From the NCBI RefSeq assembly GCF_000382205.1, contig NZ_KB907790.1, positions 553,070 to 617,069 on the forward strand: DNA of 64,000 nucleotides, written 5' to 3'. The notes under the pieces were generated by a model. The model saw nothing but the letters and a program-made list of their open reading frames with translations, did no database searches and had not been told where the DNA came from. A program made the translations under genes and the position numbers. Origin of the DNA: Dyadobacter beijingensis DSM 21582 (GTDB taxonomy: Bacteria > Bacteroidota > Bacteroidia > Cytophagales > Spirosomataceae). Below are positions 45,223-54,344 of this stretch, in pieces (within the stretch, counting starts at the first letter, position 1; the number at the start of each line of letters is the position of its first letter).

Positions 45223-48075
45223 TTGGAATATTTAAATGGCCTCGAAGTGGCGGAACAGGACCTCATCGAGGTACAAGGCGCCCGGGAACACAATCTTAAA
45301 AACATCGACGTCGCCATACCACGGAACAAGCTCGTGGTTGTGACCGGTATCAGCGGCAGCGGCAAATCGTCGCTCGCTTTCGATACGATCTACGCCGAAG
45401 GGCAACGCCGGTATATGGAGAGCTTTTCTTCGTACGCGCGCGGGTTCATCGGTGAAATGGAACGGCCGGATGTCGACAAAATCAGCGGCCTTTCGCCGGT
45501 AATCAGCATCGAGCAGAAAACGACCTCGCGCAATCCGCGCTCTACGGTGGGCACGGTGACGGAGATTTACGACTTCCTGCGCCTGCTCTACGCGCGGGCA
45601 GGTGAGGCGTATTCGTACGTGACGGGTCGGCGGATGATCAAGCAGTCGCAGGACCAGATCGTAAACCAGCTCATGACGCAGTTCCTCGGGCAGAAAATCA
45701 TGCTGCTCGCACCGGCGGTGAAAGGCCGGAAAGGGCATTACCGCGAGCTTTTCGTGCAGATAGCGCGGCTGGGCTACACCAAAGTGCGTGTCGACGGCGA
45801 GGTGCAGGACATTACACCTAAAATGCAGCTCGACCGCTACAAGGTACATGATATCGAGATCGTGATCGACCGCGTGATCCCTAAAAAGGAGGAGGAAGAC
45901 GCGCAGTCGCGGTACCGGATGAGCCAGTCCGTGGCGACGGCCATCAAGCAGGGCAAAGGAGCGCTGATCGTGCTGGATGCGAAGGGCGGTACCCATTATT
46001 TTTCCCAAAATCTGATGGACCCGGAGTCGGGTATCAGCTACGACGATCCGGCGCCGAATGCGTTTTCGTTCAATTCGCCATACGGCTGGTGCCCTACCTG
46101 CCAGGGATTGGGCATTATCGAGGAGATTACCGAGGATTCCATTATGCCTGATAAGTCGCTGAGTATAAGTCGCGGAGGCATTGCGCCGATGGGCGAGTAC
46201 CGTGAGGCGTGGATTTTCAAGCAGCTGGAAGTTTTGTTGAAACCCTACAAAATCACACTTACCACCCCGCTCGAAAAATTCCCGGAAGAAGTATTGAAAC
46301 TCGTGCTTTACGGAAGCGAAGAGGCCGTGCCGGTACCGTCTAAAAAATATCCAGGAACCGAATGGGAAACGAAATTCGACGGGATCATCAACTTCCTGAA
46401 ACGCCAGCAGGAATCGGGTAACGAGAAAATTCAGGATTGGCTGAAAGATTTCATGGTCACCCAAACCTGCCCCGAATGCAAAGGCAAACGCCTGCGGAAG
46501 GAGTCATTACATTTTAAAATTGATAAAAAAGATATTGCCGAGCTCGCCGACAGTGACATTCGCGAACTGGCCGAATGGCTCGTAGGCCTCGAAGACCGGC
46601 TGGAAGAAAAACAGCGGGTGATCGGCCACGAAGTATTGAAAGAAATCCGCAAGCGCGTCGGGTTCATGCTCGACGTGGGATTGGATTACCTCACACTGAA
46701 CCGTGCGTTACGGACATTGTCGGGTGGAGAGGCCCAGCGTATCCGCCTCGCGACGCAGATTGGCACGCAGCTGACCGGCGTACTCTACATTATGGACGAG
46801 CCGAGCATCGGCCTCCATCAGCGCGACAATGTGCGGCTCATTAACTCCCTCAAAAGCCTCCGCGACCTTGGTAACACGGTGCTCGTGGTGGAGCACGACA
46901 AGGATATGATGCTTGCATCCGACTACATTCTCGACATTGGTCCCGGCGCGGGGCGGCATGGCGGAAGCGTCGTAGGCGCGGGTACGCCCGAAAAGTTTCT
47001 GCAAAATGGTTCGCTAACGGCCGACTATCTGGCTGGCCGCGAGACGATCCAGGTGCCTAAAAAGCGCCGGAAAGGCAAGGGAGAAGCCATTACATTGAAA
47101 GGCTGCACGGGGCATAACCTCAAGAACGTGTCGGTATCGATCCCGCTGGGAACGATGATCTGCGTCACGGGTGTGAGCGGCAGCGGCAAGTCGTCGCTGA
47201 TCCACGAAACGCTGTTCCCGCTGCTGAACCAACATTTTTACAAGTCGCGAAGGGAGCCGCTTCCTTACAAGTCCATTGAAGGATTGGAGCATATCGATAA
47301 GGTAATCGAAGTAGATCAGTCGCCGATCGGCCGTACGCCGCGCTCCAACCCGGCTACCTACACCAACTTGTTTACAGACATTCGCACGCTCTTTGCGGAG
47401 TTGCCGGAGGCCAAAATCCGGGGTTACAAGCCGGGCCGTTTTTCATTTAATGTAAAAGGCGGCCGTTGCGAGGATTGCGAAGGCGCAGGGATGAAGAAAA
47501 TCGAAATGGACTTCCTGCCCGACGTGCACGTGAATTGTGAAACCTGCAAAGGCAAGCGCTTCAACCGGGAGACATTGGAAGTCCGTTTCAAAGGCAAATC
47601 CATTGCCGACGTGCTCGATATGACTGTCGAATCAGCATTGGAATTTTTTGAAAATCAACCGCGATTGCTCCGTAAAGTGCAGACATTGAACGACGTAGGC
47701 TTGGGCTACATTACATTGGGCCAGCACGCGACGACCTTGTCCGGCGGCGAAGCGCAGCGGGTGAAATTGTCGGAAGAATTGTCCAAAAGAGACACCGGCA
47801 AGACATTGTACATTCTCGACGAGCCCACTACCGGGCTGCATTTCCAGGATATTCGCCATTTGCTGAATGTGCTGAACAAGCTGGTCGAGAAAGGGAATAC
47901 CGTACTCATCATCGAGCATAACCTCGATGTGATCAAAGTAGCGGACTACATTATCGATGTGGGTCCCGAAGGTGGCGCGCAGGGCGGCCGCATTATCGCG
48001 GAAGGGACGCCGGAGAAAGTAGCGAAGGTGAAAGGCAGCTTTACCGGTTACTTTTTACAGGAAGAATTGAAGTAA
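45223..48075 (+). CDS. uvrA: Excinuclease ABC subunit A
   Basis: A 950-residue DNA-damage sensor of nucleotide excision repair, with two ABC ATPase halves. Walker A motifs are GISGSGKSSLAFDT (near 40) and GVSGSGKSSLIHET (near 645); ABC signatures are LSGGEAQRIRLA and LSGGEAQRVKLSEE. Zinc-finger cysteines are seen in CPTCQGLG, CPECKGKR and CEDCEGAG with CETCKGKR. It recruits UvrB to lesions. No ATG lies near the domain start; the TTG at 45223 gives the usual length and lies downstream of the promoter element at 45158, whereas the frame's first TTG (45163) overlaps it. Confidence 0.93.
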   Translation: MEYLNGLEVAEQDLIEVQGAREHNLKNIDVAIPRNKLVVVTGISGSGKSSLAFDTIYAEGQRRYMESFSSYARGFIGEMERPDVDKISGLSPVISIEQKTTSRNPRSTVGTVTEIYDFLRLLYARAGEAYSYVTGRRMIKQSQDQIVNQLMTQFLGQKIMLLAPAVKGRKGHYRELFVQIARLGYTKVRVDGEVQDITPKMQLDRYKVHDIEIVIDRVIPKKEEEDAQSRYRMSQSVATAIKQGKGALIVLDAKGGTHYFSQNLMDPESGISYDDPAPNAFSFNSPYGWCPTCQGLGIIEEITEDSIMPDKSLSISRGGIAPMGEYREAWIFKQLEVLLKPYKITLTTPLEKFPEEVLKLVLYGSEEAVPVPSKKYPGTEWETKFDGIINFLKRQQESGNEKIQDWLKDFMVTQTCPECKGKRLRKESLHFKIDKKDIAELADSDIRELAEWLVGLEDRLEEKQRVIGHEVLKEIRKRVGFMLDVGLDYLTLNRALRTLSGGEAQRIRLATQIGTQLTGVLYIMDEPSIGLHQRDNVRLINSLKSLRDLGNTVLVVEHDKDMMLASDYILDIGPGAGRHGGSVVGAGTPEKFLQNGSLTADYLAGRETIQVPKKRRKGKGEAITLKGCTGHNLKNVSVSIPLGTMICVTGVSGSGKSSLIHETLFPLLNQHFYKSRREPLPYKSIEGLEHIDKVIEVDQSPIGRTPRSNPATYTNLFTDIRTLFAELPEAKIRGYKPGRFSFNVKGGRCEDCEGAGMKKIEMDFLPDVHVNCETCKGKRFNRETLEVRFKGKSIADVLDMTVESALEFFENQPRLLRKVQTLNDVGLGYITLGQHATTLSGGEAQRVKLSEELSKRDTGKTLYILDEPTTGLHFQDIRHLLNVLNKLVEKGNTVLIIEHNLDVIKVADYIIDVGPEGGAQGGRIIAEGTPEKVAKVKGSFTGYFLQEELK

Positions 48076-48099
48076 TGCATTGAAATACATTCATTTTTT

Positions 48100-48837
48100 T
48101 CACATCCACTTACTCAAAAACTGGTTGAATGCCTCCTTGTACTGATCGCTCACCGGGATCGAAATCGCCCCGATTTGAATGGTGTTCCTGGTTACGGCGC
48201 TGATCCGGTCCAGACTGACGATGAATGAACGGTGCACGCGCATGAACCTGGACGCCGGCAGTTTCTCTTCCAGCGCTTTCAGGCTCGTAAGCGACAGAAT
48301 AGGCTTCGGGTCCGATTTGAGGTGGACTTTGACGTAATCTTTGAGCCCCTCCGTGTACAAAATGTCGTCGTAGGCGATGCGTACGAGCTGATATTCCACT
48401 TTCAGGAACAGGTACTCGTCCTTCGGCTCTGCAGAACCGGCCGACGAGGCCTTTTGCACCAGCTCCACATAGGCCTGCGCTTTCGATGCGGCACGGAGGA
48501 ACTCTTCGTAATTAAAGGGTTTTAGGAGATAGTCAATGGCGTCCACGCGAAACCCGTCTAGCGCGTATTGGTTGAATGCGGTTGTGAAAATGATCCTTGG
48601 CGCCTTGTTACCGGCTTTTTCAAGCACTCTTGCGAGTTCGATACCCGTAAGGTCCGGCATTTGAATATCCAGGAAAATCACGTCGATCGGCTTCGTGTTG
48701 ATCACCTGCAATGCCTCCACGGCGCTCGAATAGCGACCGGCAAGGTTCAGGAAGGGTGTTTTTTCAATAAATGCGCACACCAGGCCGAGCGCGAGGGGCT
48801 CGTCGTCCACGGCAATGCATTCCAATGTGATGCTCAT
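48100..48837 (-). CDS. LytTR-family response regulator
   Basis: A 245-residue two-component regulator. The receiver domain (1-120) has the acidic pair in CIAVDDEPLA, the phospho-acceptor Asp in DVIFLDIQMPDLTG and Lys in LLKPFNYEEF. A C-terminal LytTR DNA-binding domain (about 140-245) has DYVKVHL, FMRVHRSFIVSLDRIS and ISVSDQYK-like parts. Its start overlaps the stop of the sensor kinase gene by 4 bp (ATGA), so the two are coupled. Confidence 0.92.
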   Translation of the reverse strand: MSITLECIAVDDEPLALGLVCAFIEKTPFLNLAGRYSSAVEALQVINTKPIDVIFLDIQMPDLTGIELARVLEKAGNKAPRIIFTTAFNQYALDGFRVDAIDYLLKPFNYEEFLRAASKAQAYVELVQKASSAGSAEPKDEYLFLKVEYQLVRIAYDDILYTEGLKDYVKVHLKSDPKPILSLTSLKALEEKLPASRFMRVHRSFIVSLDRISAVTRNTIQIGAISIPVSDQYKEAFNQFLSKWM

Positions 48838-49904
48838 GCCGTTTCCAGTTCCAGATGTACTTCAAATTCCTTCCCTTCCTTGTTCTCGTTCACTTCCAGC
48901 TGGTATTTGCCGGGGTAAAGGAGATCGAGGCGGCGCTGGGTGTTGGCCAGCCCGATGCCATTGCTTTCATCGAGAATGGCCCGCTTGTCGGTAAAAAGGG
49001 TATTTTTCACTTCTACGAAAATCTTGGGGCCTTCCTGGCGGATCTGAATGTCGATCCGGCTCGGCTGAACGGCGCTGACGCCGTGCTTGAATGCATTTTC
49101 AATAAAGGGTAGGAATAGCATAGGTGCAATGGAAACGTCATGCAGCGGATTCGGCGGATCGAGGTGCACGGTAACCTTGTCGGTAAGCCGGAGCTGCATA
49201 AGCTGAATGTAGTCCTGGGCGAATGCGATCTCCTGGCTTAGCAGTACCGTGCCGTGCTGGGTCTCATACAGCACATAGCGCATCATGCGCGAGAGTTTAT
49301 GCAATGCCTCCCGCGCAGCCTCCACGTCGATCACAGTGAGTGCATAAATGTTATTCAGGGTATTGAAAAAGAAATGCGGGTTGATCTGCGCTTTCAGGAA
49401 CGACAGTTCGGAGTTGATCTTCTCCTTTTCGAGGTTCTGGCGGTATTGCTTGTCGAGCTGAGCGGTGCGCACGGCGGCCACGCTGGTACTGAGCCCGATG
49501 ATCATCAAAGCGGTCATCAGCGAGAAGTAATCGAGGCGGTCGTGGCGCTTTTTATCCCCATTGGCTTCCCGCGCGAGCTTGAATGCACGGTCCATCTGCT
49601 CACCGTGGTTGACGGCCACCTTCACCTGTTCGATCACGACGGCCAGCATTACTACCGACACGATATTAAATAGTATGAACCGCAAATACCGGTTTTTGGC
49701 CAAGAAATTGGGGAACCAGTAATAGTAGTTCAGATAAAATATCGCGACGAGCAATGTGAACAATACCGCCTGTTTGATCCAGAAACTGACGGGGAATTCA
49801 ATCTGCCAGCTCAGGGGTTGCCACATCAAGAACAAAGCCAGAAAACTCCATCCAAGCAAGTGGAGGAATAACGGGGGATATTTCCGGGCAGCACGCGTAT
49901 CCAT
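48834..49904 (-). CDS. LytS-like sensor histidine kinase
   Basis: A 356-residue membrane kinase. Four spans fill the first 150 residues (FLHLLGWSFLALFLMW, LFTLLVAIFYLNYYYW, YLRFILFNIVSVVMLAVVI, FSLMTALMIIGLSTSVAAV). The phospho-acceptor His is in LKAQINPHFFFNTLNNIYAL, and the ATP-binding part has FLPFIENAFKHGV and SNGIGLANTQRRLDLLYP. There is no separate extracellular sensor domain. It signals to the LytTR regulator encoded after it. The divergent neighbour, across 356 bp, is an outer-membrane receptor and a possible target. Confidence 0.92.
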   Translation of the reverse strand: MDTRAARKYPPLFLHLLGWSFLALFLMWQPLSWQIEFPVSFWIKQAVLFTLLVAIFYLNYYYWFPNFLAKNRYLRFILFNIVSVVMLAVVIEQVKVAVNHGEQMDRAFKLAREANGDKKRHDRLDYFSLMTALMIIGLSTSVAAVRTAQLDKQYRQNLEKEKINSELSFLKAQINPHFFFNTLNNIYALTVIDVEAAREALHKLSRMMRYVLYETQHGTVLLSQEIAFAQDYIQLMQLRLTDKVTVHLDPPNPLHDVSIAPMLFLPFIENAFKHGVSAVQPSRIDIQIRQEGPKIFVEVKNTLFTDKRAILDESNGIGLANTQRRLDLLYPGKYQLEVNENKEGKEFEVHLELETA

Positions 49905-50260
49905 TTAGCAATTAGTTAGTTTCAATGTGATTTGAACGCAACACATCACTGCAATCTTACGGGGAAAATATGAAATCCCCTATTTCAATCGATCAACGCA
50001 CCCCGAATACCGACCGGCGACGCCTCGTAATCTATCAACGCTTCAAAGGCCGGGAGCGGTTTTTGTGACATACAACGGTTTTCCCGGAAACGGGCGCTGT
50101 TGTGCAATCCGGTGGCCGGATCGTCTGTCGTTTACAGGGATATATCGTCCGAAACGGCCCTTTGATCGGTACATCCGTCCTATCCATCTATTCCTTTTTT
50201 TTGCCAGACTTATAGGTTGTTATTTTGAAATTCGAAAAGTACACTTTTAAAACCCAAACC
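49905..50260. other. Divergent intergenic region between kinase and receptor genes
   Basis: About 356 bp. It holds several GC-rich short repeats of the type CGGTTTTCCCGG, CCGGAAACGGGC and CCGGTGGCCGG, which may be binding sites, and an AT-rich part just before the receptor start. I see no exact TAnnTTTG element and no small gene. Confidence 0.4.
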
Positions 50261-53185
50261 ATGAAAATTGTTTTACACCTGACATTCCTGGCTGTGTTCT
50301 CAGGACTCACATCAGCGGCATTCGCCCAGTTCCCGGGCGGAGGTGGCGGTGGTGGCGGATTCCGCGGAGGCGGCGGAGATTTCCGTGGAGGCGGCGACAG
50401 GCAGCGGCAGACGGTCATCCCGGGAACGGCGGAAGACACTCCTAAGGGCAGCGGCAAAATCACGGGCGTGCTCGTGGATTCTACCACCAAGAAACCCGTA
50501 GAATTTGCGGCATTATCACTCGTCGACACCAAAACCAACAATCCCATCGACGGTACCACTACCGACGAAAAGGGCGAATTCACGCTCACCAAAGTTGCTT
50601 CCGGCAACTTCAAGATCCTCATCTCCTTTATCGGTTATAAAACCAAGACGATCAATAATATCAAGATCGATCGTAAAACCGAGCTCAATCTCGGCCAGGT
50701 CGCGCTTTCCGCCGACGTGGTCCAGCTGAACGAGGTGGAAGTGGTCGGTATGGCGCAAATGGTGGAGGAAAAGGTAGACAGGCTCGTTTACAATGCGGAA
50801 AAAGACATTACCAGCAAAGGCGGCGATGCTTCGGACGTTATGAAGAAAGTACCGATGCTGACGGTCGACCTGGACGGTAACGTATCGCTCCGAGGCAGCT
50901 CCAACGTCCGCGTTTTGATCAATAACAAACCTTCTACGATCATCGCAACGAGCGTGGCGGACGCATTAAAGCAGATTCCGGCGGATATGATCAAGTCGGT
51001 GGAGGTGATCACGTCGCCGTCCGCGCGCTATGATGCGGAAGGTTCGGCGGGTATTATCAATATCATTACTAAAAAGAGTACGATCCAGGGCGGAACGCTC
51101 AACCTCGATACGGGTATCGGCAACCGCGGCTCGAACCTCGGCTTGCGTGGTAATTACCGGGTAGGCAAAATGGGTTTCAGCCTGGGTGGTTTTGGGCGTT
51201 TCAACTATAATATGCCGGGTAAATCGGAGAATTTGCAGATAGGCAAGCTGAGCGATTTTACTGTACGTCAGACGAGTGATTCCAAAAATAAGATGGCATT
51301 CGGGTCTTACAACTTCGGCTGGGACTGGGAAATCGATTCCAAAACATCCTTGTCGGCCGGCGTGCGCTATGGTATGCGTAACAACAAAGTCGATCAGGAG
51401 CTTTACACCTATAATACCGTTAACGACACGACAAGGACCAACTTCCGCGATGTGAATACCAAAGACCTATCCGGTACCTGGGATGTGAATGTCGATTATA
51501 TGAAAACGCTGGCGAAACCCGGCCAGGAACTGAGCATTTCGACCCAATACAGCCGGAATAATCGCACCAATGATTTCGATGCGGACATTTATTCGCTGAA
51601 CAATTCGCAAATCAGGGAGTTGCTTGGCGCACAGGGCAATAACAACAGCAGCCACAACCAGGAAAGTACCGTTCAGGTCGACTACCAAACGCCGATTAAG
51701 GACAACCAGATGCTGGAAGTGGGAGGTAAGGGCATTTTCCGCCAGGTAGTGAGTAATTATGACTATTACAACACCGTGGATACCCCGCAGCCGGCGAGCA
51801 ACCTGAACTACGATCAGAACGTAGCGGCGGGCTATCTGTCCTACACCTACACGACGAAAAGCCGGTTTACCGTAAAAGCGGGTACGCGCTACGAATACAC
51901 GAGTATCGATGCGCAACAAGGCGAGGCGGGCGATCTGAAACTGCCTGCCTATGGCAACCTCGTGCCAAGCATTAACCTGTCGCAGACATTCGGCAAAGGG
52001 CAGACCATTAAACTGGCCTACAACCGACGTCTCCAACGCCCGGGGATTCAGTTCCTCAACCCGAACAGCAACGCAGCCAACCCGCAGAACATCACGGTGG
52101 GTAACCCGAACCTGAAACCGGAACTCACCGACCAGGTGGAATTGGGAACAAGCTTCTTCAAAAACTCGATGTATATCAATGTGTCGACATTCGCGCGCTT
52201 CACCGACAGCTCCATCGAAAGTATCCGCACGACCGACGATAAGGGTGTGATCACGACCACTTACGGCAACATCGGTTCCAAAAAGAACTATGGCGCCAAC
52301 ATTTTCGGTAACGTCACATTCTTCAAAAGATGGCAGCTCGGCGGCGGATTCGACTTCTATTACGCCGATTTGTCCAACAACAGCCCTGACCCTGCGTTGC
52401 AGAACTCCAACAGCGGCTTTGTATTAAGCGGCCGTTTCCGCACCAGTTTGAACATCAAAAACGGCTGGGGCTTGCAGGCAGGCGGTTTCATGCGCGGCCG
52501 CGACGTACAGCTGCAAGGTACGCAGGCGGGCTTCCGCATGTACGACTTCGGTGTCCGCAAGGATTTCGCCAACAAACGCGGAAGCATTGGTTTCGGCATG
52601 GAAAACTTCCTTGCGCCTTCGTTCAAAATGAAGACCAGCCTGGAATCGAGAACATTTACCCAAAACAATACCAACTACCTGTTTAACCGCGGTTTCCGCG
52701 TGAACTTCTCCTACCGTTTCGGTAAAATGACGTTCGTGGAGCAGAAAACGCGCAGAAGAAAATCAGTGAACAATGACGACCAGAAATCCGACGGTGGTGG
52801 TAATATGGATACCGGCGGCGGTGGTGCGCAAGGCGGCGGACAAGCTCCTGCAGTTACACCGGCAGCAGGTGGTCGTGGCGCAGGAGCGGGAGCTCCTGGT
52901 CAGGGTATGGGCCGCCCGCAAGGTGCGCGCCCGGCTGCGGACAGCACAGCGCGTCCGGTGCGCCAGGGTACTTTCCCTGCCCAGCCAGGCGTACGCCCGG
53001 ATTCGACCATGAAGCGCGATTCTACGCAATTCAGACCGGATTCGACCCGCGTTCGTCCCGATAGCAGCGCAGTTCGTCCGGACAGCACGGCACGTCCCGC
53101 ATTGCCGGCTACGCCGATCAAACAGGATTCGACGGCGGTACCAGCAAAACCCGCTACTCCGGCCGATTCAACGAAGAAAGAATAA
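50261..53185 (+). CDS. TonB-dependent-receptor-like outer-membrane protein with low-complexity ends
   Basis: A 974-residue outer-membrane protein. It has a signal peptide (MKIVLHLTFLAVFSGLTSAAFAQ), then a Gly/Arg-rich stretch (PGGGGGGGGFRGGGGDFRGG), a carboxypeptidase-D-regulatory-like domain (about 70-160), a plug-like domain with VRVLINNKPSTII and SARYDAEGSAGIINIITKK, and a barrel of the OMP_b-brl_3 type ending NFSYRFGKM. After the barrel comes a tail of about 125 residues rich in Gly, then in Arg-Pro-Asp-Ser-Thr repeats. The ATG at 50261 is preferred over the TTG at 50225 because it begins the signal peptide. The ligand is unknown. Confidence 0.88.
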   Translation: MKIVLHLTFLAVFSGLTSAAFAQFPGGGGGGGGFRGGGGDFRGGGDRQRQTVIPGTAEDTPKGSGKITGVLVDSTTKKPVEFAALSLVDTKTNNPIDGTTTDEKGEFTLTKVASGNFKILISFIGYKTKTINNIKIDRKTELNLGQVALSADVVQLNEVEVVGMAQMVEEKVDRLVYNAEKDITSKGGDASDVMKKVPMLTVDLDGNVSLRGSSNVRVLINNKPSTIIATSVADALKQIPADMIKSVEVITSPSARYDAEGSAGIINIITKKSTIQGGTLNLDTGIGNRGSNLGLRGNYRVGKMGFSLGGFGRFNYNMPGKSENLQIGKLSDFTVRQTSDSKNKMAFGSYNFGWDWEIDSKTSLSAGVRYGMRNNKVDQELYTYNTVNDTTRTNFRDVNTKDLSGTWDVNVDYMKTLAKPGQELSISTQYSRNNRTNDFDADIYSLNNSQIRELLGAQGNNNSSHNQESTVQVDYQTPIKDNQMLEVGGKGIFRQVVSNYDYYNTVDTPQPASNLNYDQNVAAGYLSYTYTTKSRFTVKAGTRYEYTSIDAQQGEAGDLKLPAYGNLVPSINLSQTFGKGQTIKLAYNRRLQRPGIQFLNPNSNAANPQNITVGNPNLKPELTDQVELGTSFFKNSMYINVSTFARFTDSSIESIRTTDDKGVITTTYGNIGSKKNYGANIFGNVTFFKRWQLGGGFDFYYADLSNNSPDPALQNSNSGFVLSGRFRTSLNIKNGWGLQAGGFMRGRDVQLQGTQAGFRMYDFGVRKDFANKRGSIGFGMENFLAPSFKMKTSLESRTFTQNNTNYLFNRGFRVNFSYRFGKMTFVEQKTRRRKSVNNDDQKSDGGGNMDTGGGGAQGGGQAPAVTPAAGGRGAGAGAPGQGMGRPQGARPAADSTARPVRQGTFPAQPGVRPDSTMKRDSTQFRPDSTRVRPDSSAVRPDSTARPALPATPIKQDSTAVPAKPATPADSTKKE

Positions 53186-53203
53186 TAGAGCATCATAAAC
53201 GGA

Positions 53204-53241
53204 GAAGCCCGGGCGTATCGTCCGGGCTTCTTTTGTTTTTT
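53204..53241 (+). terminator. Strong Rho-independent terminator after the receptor gene
   Basis: GAAGCCCGGGC and GTCCGGGCTTC pair around a short loop, followed by TTTTGTTTTTT. It lies about 20 bases after the stop of the receptor gene. Confidence 0.9.
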
Positions 53242-53255
53242 GCGTATTTCAATAT

Positions 53256-54188
53256 CTATGCGGTGCCGTTCTGCTGTCTGATATTGGCCAGAATGCGGTC
53301 TGCACCCGCTGCAAGGAGTTCTTCGGCCAAAGCCGTTCCCAGTTCCTGCGGGAATGCGTGCGCGCCGCTTTCGGTTTTACGGAGCAGTTCCGCGCCGTCG
53401 AGGCTGATAATGCCGCCGGTCATTCGGATTTCTTCGTCGTGCAAGGTGGCCATGCCGAATACCGGTATGCTGCAACCGCCTTGCAGGCGTTTCAGGAATG
53501 CCCTTTCGGCCAGGAGGCAGGTTTCGGTAGGTTCGTGGTTGAGCAGCTCGCGGAGCCGGCTTTTCTTTTCGGCGTCCAGGGAAACGGCGCATTCGATTGC
53601 CACGCTGCCCTGGCCGACGGCCGGGGTGAATTCATCCAGCATTAAATGCTCGGCAATTTTGTCGTCGTACTCCATGCGGTGCACGCCCGCGTAGGCGAGC
53701 AGGAGCGCGTCGCATTGCCCTTCTTCGAGCTTGCGCAGGCGCGTTTGCAGGTTGCCGCGCATATCCACAGTTTTGATATGGGGGTAATAATGCTTCAAAA
53801 CGGCCACCCGGCGAGTGGACGACGTACCGACCGTAAAGGACTCGCCGCTTTTCAGGGATAATGTAGTATCGTGGCTTACGAGCACATCGTTGGCATGTTC
53901 GCGCTCGGTAAATGCAACGATTTCAAATGCATCGTCGAGCTGCGATTGCAGGTCCTTGGCGCTATGCACGGCAATGTCGATCCCGCCGCTGCGGAGCTGG
54001 TCTTCCAGTTCTTCCGTAAAAACACCCTTGCTCCCTATCTTAGAAAGCGATCGGTCGAGAATCTTGTCGCCTTTGGTTTCAATGATAACAATCTCCGTCT
54101 CAACACCGCCCTGCTGCAACAGCGCCTCGACATAATACGCCTGCCAAAGCGCCAGCTTGCTCCCGCGGGTTCCTATTTTTATATGCAT
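53256..54188 (-). CDS. hemC: Hydroxymethylbilane synthase (porphobilinogen deaminase)
   Basis: A 310-residue haem-pathway enzyme that joins four porphobilinogen units into hydroxymethylbilane. It begins IKIGTRGSKLALWQAYYVE. Further marks are HSAKDLQSQL, TSSTRRVAVLKHYYP with RGNLQTRLRKL (substrate-binding Arg), and the dipyrromethane-cofactor Cys in LQGGCSIPVFG. It is cytoplasmic, of normal length, and alone here; other haem genes are not in the window. Confidence 0.95.
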   Translation of the reverse strand: MHIKIGTRGSKLALWQAYYVEALLQQGGVETEIVIIETKGDKILDRSLSKIGSKGVFTEELEDQLRSGGIDIAVHSAKDLQSQLDDAFEIVAFTEREHANDVLVSHDTTLSLKSGESFTVGTSSTRRVAVLKHYYPHIKTVDMRGNLQTRLRKLEEGQCDALLLAYAGVHRMEYDDKIAEHLMLDEFTPAVGQGSVAIECAVSLDAEKKSRLRELLNHEPTETCLLAERAFLKRLQGGCSIPVFGMATLHDEEIRMTGGIISLDGAELLRKTESGAHAFPQELGTALAEELLAAGADRILANIRQQNGTA

Positions 54189-54344
54189 GATGTAATCGTA
54201 GGTATCAATTCAAAGGGCGAAGTTATGCCATAACTCGCAAACTGCCGAGAGAATTGTGGTAGTTCCGCTAATTGGCGGGGCAGGATGATTTTAGTGGAAT
54301 GAGTGAAAAAATGGGTGTAAATTCAGGCAGACAGAACGAGCACC

